Source of the DNA: Stachybotrys elegans
Taxonomy: Eukaryota > Ascomycota > Sordariomycetes > Hypocreales > Stachybotryaceae
Length of the DNA stretch: 64,000 nt
NCBI GenBank assembly: GCA_020746835.1
Contig: JAGPNK010000001.1
Coordinates: 744,001-808,000 of the forward strand
Reading direction: 5' to 3'
Shown here: one piece after another, positions 36,082-47,500 of the stretch
How the letters are laid out: each line of letters opens with the position of its first letter
Numbering within the stretch: position 1 is the first letter of the stretch
Translations under genes and position numbers: made by a program
Notes under the pieces: model-generated
The model's input: only the letters and a program-made list of their open reading frames with translations
What the model was told of the DNA's origin: nothing
The model's database searches: none

Positions 36082-38740
36082 CGGAACAGATGAGGCTCGG
36101 GTAGCGGCAGCAGCCAGCAACGGCACACCAAGCAACAAGCAGTACAGTCGCCCGCAGTCCCGTAGCCCGTAGCCCCGTAGCTAAGGATCGTCGGACAACC
36201 AAACAAAAGATACGCGCACTGGCCCGTGGGCGTGTGAAGCCGGGATTTGCTTGGCACACGGGATTGCGAAAGGCGCCGACGCGAAAGCCCGGGAATAAAC
36301 AAAGGCGCAGGCCCGATATACGGGGGTGAGACCCGAGCCCAGGCGGAACAGCAACTATTAGAGGAGGGGAGGGGCCAAGACAAACCGGCAGATCAGATAC
36401 GGAGGACGAGCCGGCAAGAAATGTGCTGTCGGCGTCGGCTTTTGGAGCGGGCTGTCCTGGGAATAACGAGGAGGAAGAGAGAGGATGGATCCGATCTTGG
36501 GTGCGGGGGCGGAGAAGGGCCAGGTTTTTTTTTTTTTCTCACTCTTTCCCTGGTCTGCGCGGTGAGAGGGAAGATGGGTTCCAGAAATCAGTGAGGTTAG
36601 TGAAGGATAGAGGGGAGTAAGTGAGCAGAATGTAGAGAGGGAGGGTCGAGGCCAGTGGGACTGGGGGTCGAAGTGGCACCTTCCCCAGCCTGGGCAACAG
36701 GCGGCGGGGAGCAAAGCGTCCAAGCTCCGTACCTATGTACCTATGTACCTATGTACCTATGTACCTATGTGCCTATGTGCCTATGTGCCTACCTTCCTTG
36801 CTTCCTTCCTTGCTTGGACCAAACAGCCTAGCAATCAAGGCTAGGAGGCGTATTAGTTGAGGAATGAACCCACCTATCAGACGAAGCAGTATCCTCGCAC
36901 TTGCCTCCCACTGACTTGCAGGTACTGATGGAAGAATTTACTTACATATTCGAGTGACGATGACGATGATGAATTGTACACATACATGCAACACCTACTC
37001 ACGCCAACGCAACGCAGCGAGGACAACTATCATATGTACGCGGATCTTTCGGGACCCAAGGCTAAGCCGAGCGACGGCTACTGACTTTGTACAAGCCTTG
37101 CTGCCACGAGCGCTTGCCGTCACGTCTGCAAATGATTCATGCATTTCTTGTCTGCCTATCCCTTATTTTTTATGCATACAAGAATGGCGGCACGTTATCA
37201 GATGTCAAGAAAATCGCAGCACCTCATGACAAGCTCCGTTGTCGGCTAATGCTGCCGAGGGTATACTCGGTGCCGCATCCGTTCGCGGACGCCTCCCACT
37301 CCCAGCTTTGCAGCTAAACGCTTAACGGCTAAGAATTGTGATGCGTCGCTCCTCCGCCTTGATTGGAGAGCGCCTGGCATGCCGTATTCTTCAAGGAAGC
37401 GTGGGGAGAAACGCCACCCGTGCAGCATCCTCGTGATGCTCCAGTTGTTCGAATCGCATTTTCTGCCAACCTGCGTCAACGGCTCAGTCACCTCGTTCAG
37501 CCTTCTACGAGCCCTAAACTCAAAAAAAGAGGACCGGCGCTAGAAGCCCTCGAGAATTTGGGCACCATGAATCATGAGAGGTGGAGTAGAGAGGAGCCAC
37601 CACCCGCAGACTAGAGGAAAGAGGCCGAAGAGCTAGGTGACAGGAAACCGGGGAAGCAAATTGCGATATGATCCAGTAGAGAAATGATATACCTTACTAG
37701 TTGAGGATCCTGGATAGCTATGTGGGTTGTCAAGGTTGATGCGAGAGTTGCAGCCACCACTCTAAGGAGCATCATTGAAGCTCGCGAAGCAGGCCTTCAG
37801 GTTCGTCTCCTTAAAGCCTTGAACTCCCGGCATTCTTAGCATATGACTGACCATTCAGAAAACGAACAGGACGATATTCTATATCTCGCAGAGATATGCC
37901 GGCTTCCCCATTAACAGTCGACAACGAAGCATCAGCTTGAATTCAAACGACCGGTTCGCATATACAGCACAACCATTCTGTAACGCCGGTCCGAGCCGTT
38001 GCGACTGGCATGCACAAATGGCATGAATCCGTTAACTCGTGGAATATTCCTGTCTATGATGACGCAGCCCCGTACTATTGGCTGGCTTGCCCCAGGAAAC
38101 CACTGGACAGGAGGGTCTCAGAGGACATGCTTCCGGCCTAAACCCCCGAAGCTAAGCTTCCCATATCCAAGCTCTCTTGCATCCAGAAGACCAGGGTTGC
38201 CCCGGCATCAACATGGTAGCTGAACTCGACAGCACCTCGAGTCATACCCTGCTTACCGCCGTCGGTAAACCTTTCCACAAAAGAGAAAGTTAGGCGGCGA
38301 CGATGGTCGTGTCATTTGGCTTACTATCCGTACCTGCTCCCTAATTTGATACAGCAGATCCAAAAAGGAGGTCAATCAAGAGTTTCAGAGGCATCTGCTG
38401 CGACCTCCCCATACGTCCCACACTCATCGAGACTGGCTAGATACAGCCTAGCTTTTGGATATCACCGAGTTGTGTTTGAGGGGCAATATGGGGTTTCTCC
38501 AGTCTCGACTCCAGTCCACCACCATTTGTCCCCGTCCTTCCCCGGCTGATATGCCTTATACTATTCTCTATAGCAGCGAGGTTTTTCCTGAGGCCCGTTG
38601 CCGGAGGAGGTGTTCGAGAAGTCGACTGGGTACTTAACACCCGCAACATGGCACTGTCGAGCCCCCGAGTCCGCAGCCTCACGCGCGTCCTAGTTTACTA
38701 TACTTGAGTTGATCTGCCTCCCCCAAGGGACACAGCGACT
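36082..38740. other. Divergent intergenic region Zn2Cys6 factor / sugar transporter
   Basis: 2.66 kb with no recognisable gene. It holds a T-run of about 11 near 36525, the octamer repeat at 36731-36786, and several short ORFs without domain or coding character. It presumably contains both promoters. Confidence 0.5.
36731..36786. repeat. Octamer tandem repeat (ACCTATGT)n
   Basis: Five exact ACCTATGT units are followed by two GCCTATGT units, 56 bp in all. It is then followed by CCTTCCTTGCTT-type sequence. The unit immediately before the array, CTCCGTACC, is the reverse complement of the GGTACGGAG motif seen elsewhere in the window. Confidence 0.9.
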
Positions 38741-40395
38741 ATGGCCACAGTTCAAGACGTCACGCCGGGTGGTGACCGGCCATGGTGGACAAAGAAGCAC
38801 CTCGTCAGGCTGAACATCATCATTCTCTCACTCGTCCTCTTCTGTAAGTTCTTCCCCTGCACCTACCCGGAAACGTGGCCCAGCTCACCAGGACCGTCTC
38901 AACAGCATCCGCCAATGGCTACGACGGCAGCGTAATGGGTGGTGTGCTCGCCCTGGATACCTGGCAGCGCTTCATGGAGCACCCGACGGGCGTCTACCTG
39001 GGCTGGATCAACGCGATATACTGGCTCGGTAACGGCATCTCCTTCCCCCTCGCTGCGTGGGCTTCCAACCGCTGGGGTCGTAAGCTTGGCATCTACTTTG
39101 GCTATGTCTTCATCACCCTCGGCATCGGCATGCAAGCCGCCGCGCAGAACGAAATCACATTCACGATATCCCGCCTCTTCGTCGGCATCGCCGCCGGCTG
39201 GCTCGGCAACTCGGCGCCGCTCCTCATTAACGAGATTGCCTATCCATCCCACCGAGCTATCCTCAGCGCCCTGTATATGTGCGGATGGTACGCCGGCGGC
39301 ACGATATGCGGCTGGGTGACATTTGCCTGCCGCAACATCCCTTCGGACTGGTCCTGGCGCGTCCCTGTCCTGCTCCAGGCCCTTCTGCCGCTGGTTGCTC
39401 TGCCCGGCTTCCTCATGTCGCCCGAGAGCCCCCGCTGGTCCGTCAGCGTCGGCCGTGTGGAGGAAGCCAAGGCGGTGCTTGTCCGGTATCACGCAGGCGG
39501 CGATGAAGACGACCCGATTGTTTCCACTCAGCTCATGGAAATCGAGGCCACCATCACCTCGGAGAAGGAGGCGGCTCAGAGCTCGTCGTATCTCGACATG
39601 TCCAGGACCAAGGGCAACCGCCACAGGCTCTTCATCTCGGTGACACTCGGCTTCATTTCGCAGTGGGCGGGCAACGGCGTCATCTCCTATTACCTCCCTC
39701 TGGTTCTCAACTCGGTCGGCATCCGATCCGTGACGCACCAGACCCTCATCAACGCCTGCCTCAACGTGTGGAATCTCTTCTGGGCCATCGCGGCGGCCGC
39801 GAGTGTTGATTTGCTAGGCCGCCGCCTCCTCTTCCTCGTGTCAGCCGTGACCATGCTCGTCAGCTTCATTATTGTCACTGGGCTGAGCGGGTCGTTTGCA
39901 GAGAGCCAGTCCTCGACGGTTGGCTTGGCAGTTGTGCCCTTTCTCTTCATCTTTTTCGCGGGCTACGACATTGCTCTGTAAGTCATTGAGGGTGTGAAAA
40001 GTATTGCGTCATGAGTCTGTGGCTAACGAGGGTACAGTACACCGATGCTGGTTGCTTATCCATGCGAGATATGGCAGTTCACTCTGCGGTCTCGCGGTCT
40101 CACTGTCGCCTGGTGCACGGCGGTCGCTTCCATCTTCCTCAACACGTTCGTCAACGCCATCGCCCTCGAGGCCCTTGGGTGGAGGTATTACATCATCTTC
40201 GTCGTGTTGCTACTCCTCTGGCTCGTCAATGTCTACTTTGTCTTTCCGGAGACTCGCGGCCATACGCTTGAGCAGATGGCCATCGTCTTTGAAGGGGAGG
40301 ATGCGGTTCCTGATCAGATTGTCGTATTAAACGGAAAGAAGGTCGCGGATATCGAGATGGAACACGTAGATGACCCTACGCGGCAGACAATATAG
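38741..40395 (+). CDS. MFS sugar transporter (hexose / lactose-permease type)
   Basis: Exons 38741-38843, 38906-39977 and 40038-40395 give 510 residues with twelve predicted membrane spans. Sugar-porter signatures include ANGYDGSVMGGVLALDTWQRF in TM1, ASNRWGRKLGIYFGY (loop 2-3), SPESPRWSVSVGR (end of TM6), LLGRRLLFLVSA (loop 8-9), and PETRGHTLEQM after TM12. It is expected to be a plasma-membrane proton-coupled symporter for mono- or disaccharides; the sugar is not predictable. Introns are 62 and 60 bp with GTAAGT donors. The next gene, on the same strand, starts about 360 bp downstream. Confidence 0.94.
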
Positions 40396-40756
40396 AATCA
40401 GCAAGGGCTCAATCACGCGCTTCTACGAAACAACAGTAAAGCAACAGAAATGATAACAATTTCCAATGCTCCCCGTCGGGACCTACTCATCGTTTACTGA
40501 ACCGACACTTGCACATCATGAATCATAGAAAGTGAGAATCGACGGCTCTAGGGTATGTCAATGGTGGGGACGGCCCCGTGCCTTACCTCAAGTAGTAGCT
40601 TAACAACCACTTTACATGCCCGACTTGACCAAATAGTATAAATACAAATATATACACACACATATATATATCTGCTGGGTGTTCTTCCCGCCGATGAGAG
40701 ATCCCGTCACACCTCTTCGTCGCACCAGGCAGATTGCTCACCAACTCAGTCGCACC
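40396..40756. promoter_or_regulatory. Intergenic spacer with TATA box upstream of PNPOx-like gene
   Basis: 361 bp. TATAAATA at 40637-40644 lies about 113 bp upstream of the chosen start codon and is followed by an AT/CA-rich tract. The TATA box is a plausible core promoter for the following gene. Confidence 0.4.
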
Positions 40757-41563
40757 ATGGCCACGACAAGCCCATCCTCCGCGCCCTGGAGGTCTACCCT
40801 CCTCTCCCACATTGACCAGATGGGCTCGCCCATCTTCGTGCTCAGCACGCTGCATCCCGCCAAGGCGTCCTCTCCATCCGCCGCTGATGCCCCGGCGTAC
40901 CTGCCTAGGGCAAGGACCGTCGTCTTCCGCGGCATGTGGGCGTCTCTGCCCGAGAACCCCAAGAACCAGGCCGAGAGGAACCCAGACATCTTTGAGAGCG
41001 ACCTCCTCACCATCACTACAGACGCGCGCATGGATAAGGTCCCGGAGCTCTTCGGCACGGCATCGGGCACAGAGTCCAGCCAATCCGGCCCCGGCGGCCC
41101 CGTCGAGGCTGTCATCTGGGCCGTCGAGGCCCATACCCAATGGCGCATCCGGGGCCGCTCGTATATCATCGGCCCGGACATCGAAACGGATGCCGCGGCG
41201 CCCACACGCGCCGCCCTGCAGACCTACATGCGCAGCTCTGGCGGCGATGCCGCCTCTTGGAGCTTCGCCCGGGAGCTGACGGCGCACTTTGGGAACCTGA
41301 GCCCGATGATGAGGGGGTCTTTCCGTAACCCACCACCCGGTACGCCGCTGAGCTGCAAGCCCGCCGAGGGCCTGGGACTGGGCCAGAAGGTCGAGGATCT
41401 CCACGACAGCATTGCGAGGGAAAACTTCCGCGTCGTCGTCATTGTGCCAGAGGAGGTGGACCGGGTCGACTTGTCCGACCCGGCCGAGGCCAAGCGGTGG
41501 AATTACGAGATGGTGGGATCTCGCGAGGTGGCATCGTGGAAGGTGACTGAGCTCTGGCCGTGA
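40757..41563 (+). CDS. PNPOx-like FMN-binding protein (Alr4036 / Pyridox_oxase_2 family)
   Basis: A single exon encodes 268 residues. ATG 40757 is chosen for its strong context (CACCATGG) and because PWRSTLLSHID follows directly, as family members begin. An in-frame ATG at 40694 would add 21 residues. Family-like features are RTVVFRGMWAS near residue 55, LLTITTDARMDKVPEL, and the central AVIWAVEAHTQWRIRGRSYII strand pair. The C-terminal part has ENFRVVVIVPEEVDRVDL, and the protein ends in SWKVTELWP. These are split-barrel flavoproteins related to pyridoxamine-phosphate oxidase. They are conserved in fungi and of unproved substrate. Cytosolic location is expected, since no signal is visible. 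Confidence 0.88.
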   Translation: MATTSPSSAPWRSTLLSHIDQMGSPIFVLSTLHPAKASSPSAADAPAYLPRARTVVFRGMWASLPENPKNQAERNPDIFESDLLTITTDARMDKVPELFGTASGTESSQSGPGGPVEAVIWAVEAHTQWRIRGRSYIIGPDIETDAAAPTRAALQTYMRSSGGDAASWSFARELTAHFGNLSPMMRGSFRNPPPGTPLSCKPAEGLGLGQKVEDLHDSIARENFRVVVIVPEEVDRVDLSDPAEAKRWNYEMVGSREVASWKVTELWP

Positions 41564-42710
41564 TTATCCGTAGCCCATTCTCTCTAAAACCCAAAGACCA
41601 AAGACCAAAGCCCATGACTTTCGTCTTGTACGGAACCACACATTATGACTGCTATTCTTCTTCTGTCTGCTTTCCGCTGTTGGACCCTTGTCCACTCACC
41701 GCCACCATTCTCTGAGTGAATCTCGTAGAACAGGCCATTATGATCCCTAAGGCCGGCCACGTTATTCATCTCTGTGCCAAGGCGGCACAACCCTGTCCAG
41801 GCAAACAACCAGAGTTGATGCACTCCATCTCCCTGCCATTAAACGAGAGGTGACCTTGGTCTCGTGCGACCGCCAACTCGCTGATCCTAGAGGGCTTGAA
41901 AGAGGGATGATTGCTGTGTCCCGCATTGGCAGCGCCCAGCCAACGCTTTTGACCGGGAGGAGAGGCAACTGCATACTACCCTCATCCATTGCCTTGATGT
42001 GCGGCTGGCAATCGTTACACAAGGTCCCCACCCGCCGGGCACCAGCGTCACTTCGACGTCGGTGATATATCCGTATTCTGCTGGAGGCTGAGGAAACGAG
42101 TATTGACGCAACGCACCTCGGCGAATGGCACAAGGCCGAATGTACTGTTGGGTGACATTCCCGTCACATGCATGTAGCCGGTCGGATATTCTTACACTAG
42201 ATGATCGATGCTCCATAACCCCCCGTCCCTCCGTCCCCTTGTTGGTGTATGAGTTCCGTGCCTCTGCATGTCTGGTTTGCGCATGCATATCCGAGGTGTG
42301 GTATGGATGTGCGAAACCTCATGACCCCGATGCCAAGGGAATGGCGGTCGAATGGACTCGGTTGCATCGTCGGCCAAGCCAGCAGGCACCGCACGCAAGC
42401 GCTTTGGCACACTACTCACCATGGCCAAGACCTCCCGTTGCCCATCGGTGCCCTTCTTTGCAGGACCTGGGGTGATGCACTGGGCTGGTAAGACGCCAGC
42501 AATATATCATAAGGCATGTACAGAGCCCTTTCCACACGCATCTCACTGTGCAGTTTGGTCCCCCAATGAGGCGCTTGCGCGGACCGGAGAAGGGCGCTTT
42601 CAAAGCAATTGCTCAGCAAAGCGGTTAGAAGGAGCACGGGAAGCTACTGATGCAAGCCGCATGCATGGCTGCTCTGGATAAACGGCCGAAATGGCGGGGG
42701 CGTGCATACA

Positions 42711-42742
42711 GCCAGCCAGCCAACCAACCAACCAACCAACCA
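42711..42742. repeat. CCAG/CCAA tetranucleotide repeat
   Basis: Two CCAG-type units run into about six CCAA units. It is a simple sequence repeat in the gene desert. Confidence 0.85.
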
Positions 42743-44070
42743 TCTATCCAGACATACCTCCAACGTAGCATTCGATCAAACTCCATTTCACTTACCTGCA
42801 AAGTGCGGAACACGGACCAGGCCGACACGCCCACCAGACCACCAAGTTCTTTAGGTAGGAGCAAGGGCTCGATGCCGTTGGGCGCTTATTCAATGCAGGT
42901 CGAGATCGTATCAGAGGTCTGGGCGTCAGGCTGCCGACGAGGAACAACTGAATGTATGCCTGCAGCTTCGTTTGAAGGAGCTGTTGGTTAGTCGCGGCCT
43001 TTCCACGGCTTATCCCGCTGCATCCACATATCCATTGCATCCAACACATTGCATCACGATTCATCACCACCATGCTGGGGATGTTTTGTAGCCGTGTCCA
43101 ACCCACTCACTGCAAGGCTCTGTTGGTTCGTCTCCAAAAGGCAGAACCAACCGCCTAAGCCAGGATGTGAAAACGTCATACTATTGTCAGCAGAGGCCAT
43201 TGCCCAAGGATTCGCTGCTCTCCTGCCATTCGCACGCTGCAAGAGTGCTGCTGCCTTGAGGACCTGAGCCCAGGCACCGATGCCAAAATGCATGGCAAAC
43301 TGCTGAATCGGTATTCCAAGCTCGAGGTCAGCTGAGAGCCAGCCTCTCGAGGTAATGAATGCCCTCGAACCTTGCAGATACATGCCATGATCAGACACTT
43401 TTCGGGGTCACCACGCGATTGACCGATTGTTTGATCGATGAGCCTAAGGCGAATCAAGGATAATGAAGCCCTGACCTGGCAAGCCTGGTTCACTTCACCG
43501 CACACTTGTCCACTGGTGGCCGCGCCGGCTGGCGGACTGCACGATCCGGGTGGAGCCGCTTTGCCATCTTTGAGCATCGTGACAGCCCTGGACTAGATGG
43601 CTGGCGAGGAAGCAGGCTTGCCATGTGGTGGGTTATTTCTTGGCTGACTGCGGCTGGCCTGTTCTGACCCCCCGGCAGCACGACTGTTAGCCACCCGATT
43701 ATGTACCTGAGGGTCAGCACCATCCATACTTTTTATGTATGGATGTGCCGCCAGAAGATGGACCTGGCGAATGTCTGCGGAGCATGGGGGCGACAGAGGA
43801 TAATTTAGCCCAGCGTCGTGAGATTGGAAACAACCCACCGCTTCTGGCCTGGCAAATTTGCATTTCGTATTGGCTTCGGGCTCCAGCAGACCATTGCCGG
43901 CGAATGGATCTGCCCCAGCCATGGCGCATCCATCAGCCCGCAAACCCAAATTAAGACGCCTCAGCCTCGGCTCAGCATGGTGAAGACAAAGTACCACAGT
44001 TTGTTTTTTTGCTGGCCTGATTCCTCGTAGACAGTCTGCGATTGGCTTCGGCACTGGACGCGTGACAGGC

Positions 44071-44091
44071 CAGGCTCAAGTGCCGAGCCTG
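44071..44091. repeat. Perfect 7-bp inverted repeat
   Basis: CAGGCTC, a 7-base loop AAGTGCC, then GAGCCTG form a perfect stem. The loop shares AAGTGCC with the arm of the hairpin at 44530-44551. Confidence 0.8.
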
Positions 44092-44529
44092 ATTACGCCA
44101 GCTTTGTGACACACCACTCCTCGTGCTGAGCTAAATCTGCCATCGTGTCTTCTACTGAGCCGCAATCTAGAGATTGTTGAGGAGCAGAGGAAGGCACAGC
44201 CGGCGTAGCGAGGCGTCCATACAGCAGAAGAAACACTCGGCTTGATGCCTATCATAGACAGTAACCACCGCCGGGCCTGATCCAGCCTGGATGTAGGGAG
44301 GACGCGCTCGACAAAGTGTAAAGCCAACCAGCTGACTAGTTGCTCAAACGGGTGCTGAACAATTCCGAGCAGGTGCCGACGTCGCACCATGCTTAATCGT
44401 TCATGAATAAAGGGTCTAGAACCGGCTCAGTTATCATGGCCCTACCTCGCACTAGACTTGGGACTGGCTGAAAGCACAGGCTAGCAATTCATGTCGCCAA
44501 GACTGACGATTTGGCGCCCGGTATATTCA

Positions 44530-44551
44530 CGGCACTTGAGGCCAAGTGCCG
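44530..44551. repeat. Perfect 9-bp inverted repeat
   Basis: CGGCACTTG, loop AGGC, then CAAGTGCCG form a perfect 9-bp stem with a 4-base loop. No T-run follows, so it does not look like an ordinary terminator. Confidence 0.85.
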
Positions 44552-47500
44552 TTCCCCACCGTCATCTGGGCTGACGGATTCGTGATTAGTGGCCGTTGCA
44601 GTTCGTTGTAGGTTGACTCGTCTCACCCTGCTCGGGTTGGGCCGATAGGGGGGACCGAACGGGACAAAGCGAGGGATGACGAATGCTGAGCAGAGGCATG
44701 TAGTAGAGAACAATGCGTTCTAGTGGCTGACGGTGAACCCTTCGCCCGTTTGTCACATGAACCCCGGTGTGGTTTTGTGATTCAAAGCGCTCACTCATCC
44801 AGCGGCGCGACCGACTGTAGATAAGAGCATTCACTACCAGCGCATGTACTGAATCGGAATGGTGCAGGATACGCACGCCAGGGTCATTTTTACATCAGTT
44901 GATTGGAGCCCACCCAGGCTCATTGGCGTGCGAGCGCGATTTCGACATCAACTACATACATAGCACGGGAGGCGCAGAGACCCTGATCTCGCGCCTGTTC
45001 CGATGCCGATGCGAAACGAGTCGGCTTTGACCTGAGTTTCCGACGGCAATATGGCTGCCGGGAGGGACGGGCGCCGCCAACAGGGGCATTGAAAGGCGAC
45101 AACTTCCGAGCAGCGAAGGAACGAGCGGCAGGCGGCAGTCGAGGGAGGGACTTTACAAGTCGTTTCGAAGATGATCAGCATCGGCTGTCGCCAGTCTGCG
45201 ACCAAGTGGGCTCGCTGGACGGTCAGGTGATGGGCCCCAAACACTTGCCAACAAAGCGTGTTGGAGTCGGGATGCCGGGGCCGCATAAGATGACCGTATT
45301 CAACGGCTGCTGGCTGCGTTGGACTTGTTTTGGGCGAGATGGAGAAATAACAGAGGTCCAATATCAGCCAGGTGGATAATGAACTTGCGGGTTTGGCCAG
45401 ACGAAGGGCGGTGTCCTGCCCCTGCAAGAACACGCACCCGCATGGTCGATCACTGGGGGACAAACAAGGGAGCCGAGGAGGGCCACCCAGGAAGGGGAGA
45501 ACAAGGCAGCCTGTCCCAAGAGATCTCGTGTATCATGAGAGTCGACAGAGGCCTGGCAGGCCTGAGGCTGTTTCACCCGGGTCATGCTGCTTCCGACGGA
45601 TCTTTGTGCGTTGCAGACAAGACTTGTTGCTGTTGCATCCAATTGAGCAGCGGGAGAGGTGGAATGGGAGGGCGTGGCATGCCTACCTATCGAGGGAGAA
45701 TGCAGAGCCGAGGACTCCATACCAGCCGACCTTTGTGTGCTAATGAATGGATTCTGTTGCATCGTATCTCCACACGAAGGCGCCCGAACTGCAGCCATGA
45801 TGCATGACAGGTTGCATTAGAGTGGCCGCTTGGCCAACTGGCGCACAAAGGGGCGGCATCTGCTAAGCAACATACAGGCTATATGGCCATGAGGCGTCCC
45901 CGTGTCCATTTGCAACCAGGCGATATGGTGATGATCATTGTACAGCACTACGGCGCAGCGTCGTACGGTAGAGGTGCTGGCCGATCGGATTCCTCTGCAT
46001 ATCGATTACCATGAGAAACGGGCAATTGTACGAAAAGAAGAGGCGACAGCCGTTACCGTGAAATGAGACGGGGACTGCCCAAGTTGGGAAGCAATGCGAA
46101 GTTTGTGCGCGCATGAAGAGGAGACGGGAGGATAAACAGATGGCGCGAGTTAAACTTTAGGGACCACCCGCAGGTCTCTGGAAGTCCATCTACAGAAGAC
46201 CACAGTACAAAGGTACCTATTCTATGCACTAGTAGGTTAGTAGGAGGTACTGAGTAGGTACATGTAGGTGATGGCTCATGGGGCTGGTCTGGGGGAAAGA
46301 GGTAACGAAAGGTGGAGAGGGGAGGAGCAGAGGAGCATTGCCCGCATTGAGATCGAGTGAGCCCTTGCTCTTCGACTGAAGTAGGCAAGGCAAGCTAAGG
46401 AATTGTTCACTTGAACAGCTTCCTCTTTCCGTCTTTGCACTGGCTGTCCACACCGTGGCAACTGCGTCCGTTTGGGTCCGGTCAGGGATATGCGAGGCCC
46501 CTCTCTTATGCGCGTCTTACCATGGATTGCAGGCCAACACTACTAGGTAGGTAGGCAGTACATACTTATGTACCTACAGATTGGACCTCGATGCCAGCGC
46601 TCTTAGTTGGTACAGACTGTCCTAAATACTACCAATTCGCTATGTAAAAAGGTCGCCAAACCTCCAAGCGGCCGGAGACCACATGGGACGCACGCCGCGC
46701 CACGCCGCGCCTCGTTAATCGCTCGGCCAAGTTATTACCACAGGGCCAAAGTGCTTCCTTCGCCCGGGGCTGCCTCTGGAGGACGACGATGCAGATAATT
46801 TAGGCCTAGACCGGGCACACAGAGACAGCCCGGGCTGAAACGGGCTGAAGGTGCAATAACGGCTGCCCTATGTGTCAAACATTCTCATCCTCACGCCACC
46901 CGTCATAACCTGCCACGCCAGCAACAAGACCGATTGGACATGCGCCGGGTTTCCACAATCCCATCTGCGTGTCATCACCTCTTCGCCTGGTTGCGGAGTG
47001 AGTGGGCTTGTTGTTGGTTCTGAGCAGCACGACAAAGACAGGCGATTCAGAACCGAGCAAAGGCTTGGCCTGCGCACAAGTCATCTACAGGACCACGATT
47101 GGCAAGAGCTGCATCCATTTGACAATTGGCTTGCAGAAAAAGAAGAAGAGAAAAAAGAAGTCCAACGGGGAGGGGCTAGGACCAGGGCTGACCAGGTTCA
47201 ACTGGGTGTTCAGTTCTGAACTTCTGTCGTTGTTCTCCGTTCCTAGGCCCCCATGGCCTCTCGCTGTTCCACGACACCTTCTAGGCCGGATTCGATACAA
47301 GTCGGTTCATGGGTCTCATCCTGGGCCCTGCGATGGCGATGATGATGGATTTCATGGGTGACGGGGAAAAGGTTCGACTTGGGCTGGGGAGGACCTCTGA
47401 TCCCCTCTCGTCACCCTTGTCCCCTGCCGACAGGTTCCACCCCCCCTTTGTTCGAGTTGGGCTGTCTCCCTCCCTCCAACTCAAAATCAGCACGGTTCTT

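Noticed and set aside
36731..36786. Tandem octamers as a CRISPR-like array
   Set aside because: There are no spacers. It is a simple tandem repeat in a eukaryotic genome.
37340..37460. tRNA-like TTCGAATCGC (B-box resemblance)
   Set aside because: No A box, acceptor stem or anticodon arm could be folded around it.
38899..39738. 279-aa minus-strand frame opposite the sugar transporter
   Set aside because: Shadow of exon 2, which carries unambiguous sugar-porter motifs.
40583..41404. 273-aa minus-strand frame opposite the PNPOx-like gene
   Set aside because: Arg/Gly/Ala-rich antisense shadow without a domain.
33674..41563. Zn2Cys6 factor, sugar transporter and PNPOx-like gene as a catabolic or secondary-metabolite cluster
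   Set aside because: No core enzyme (PKS, NRPS, terpene synthase or glycoside hydrolase) is present, and spacers are long. Co-regulation is possible but unsupported.
44948..45463. 171-aa minus-strand frame in the gene desert, with an overlapping 162-aa plus-strand frame at 45319-45807
   Set aside because: No domain, no splice-consistent extension, and an equally long frame on the opposite strand. Consistent with chance in ~54% GC DNA.
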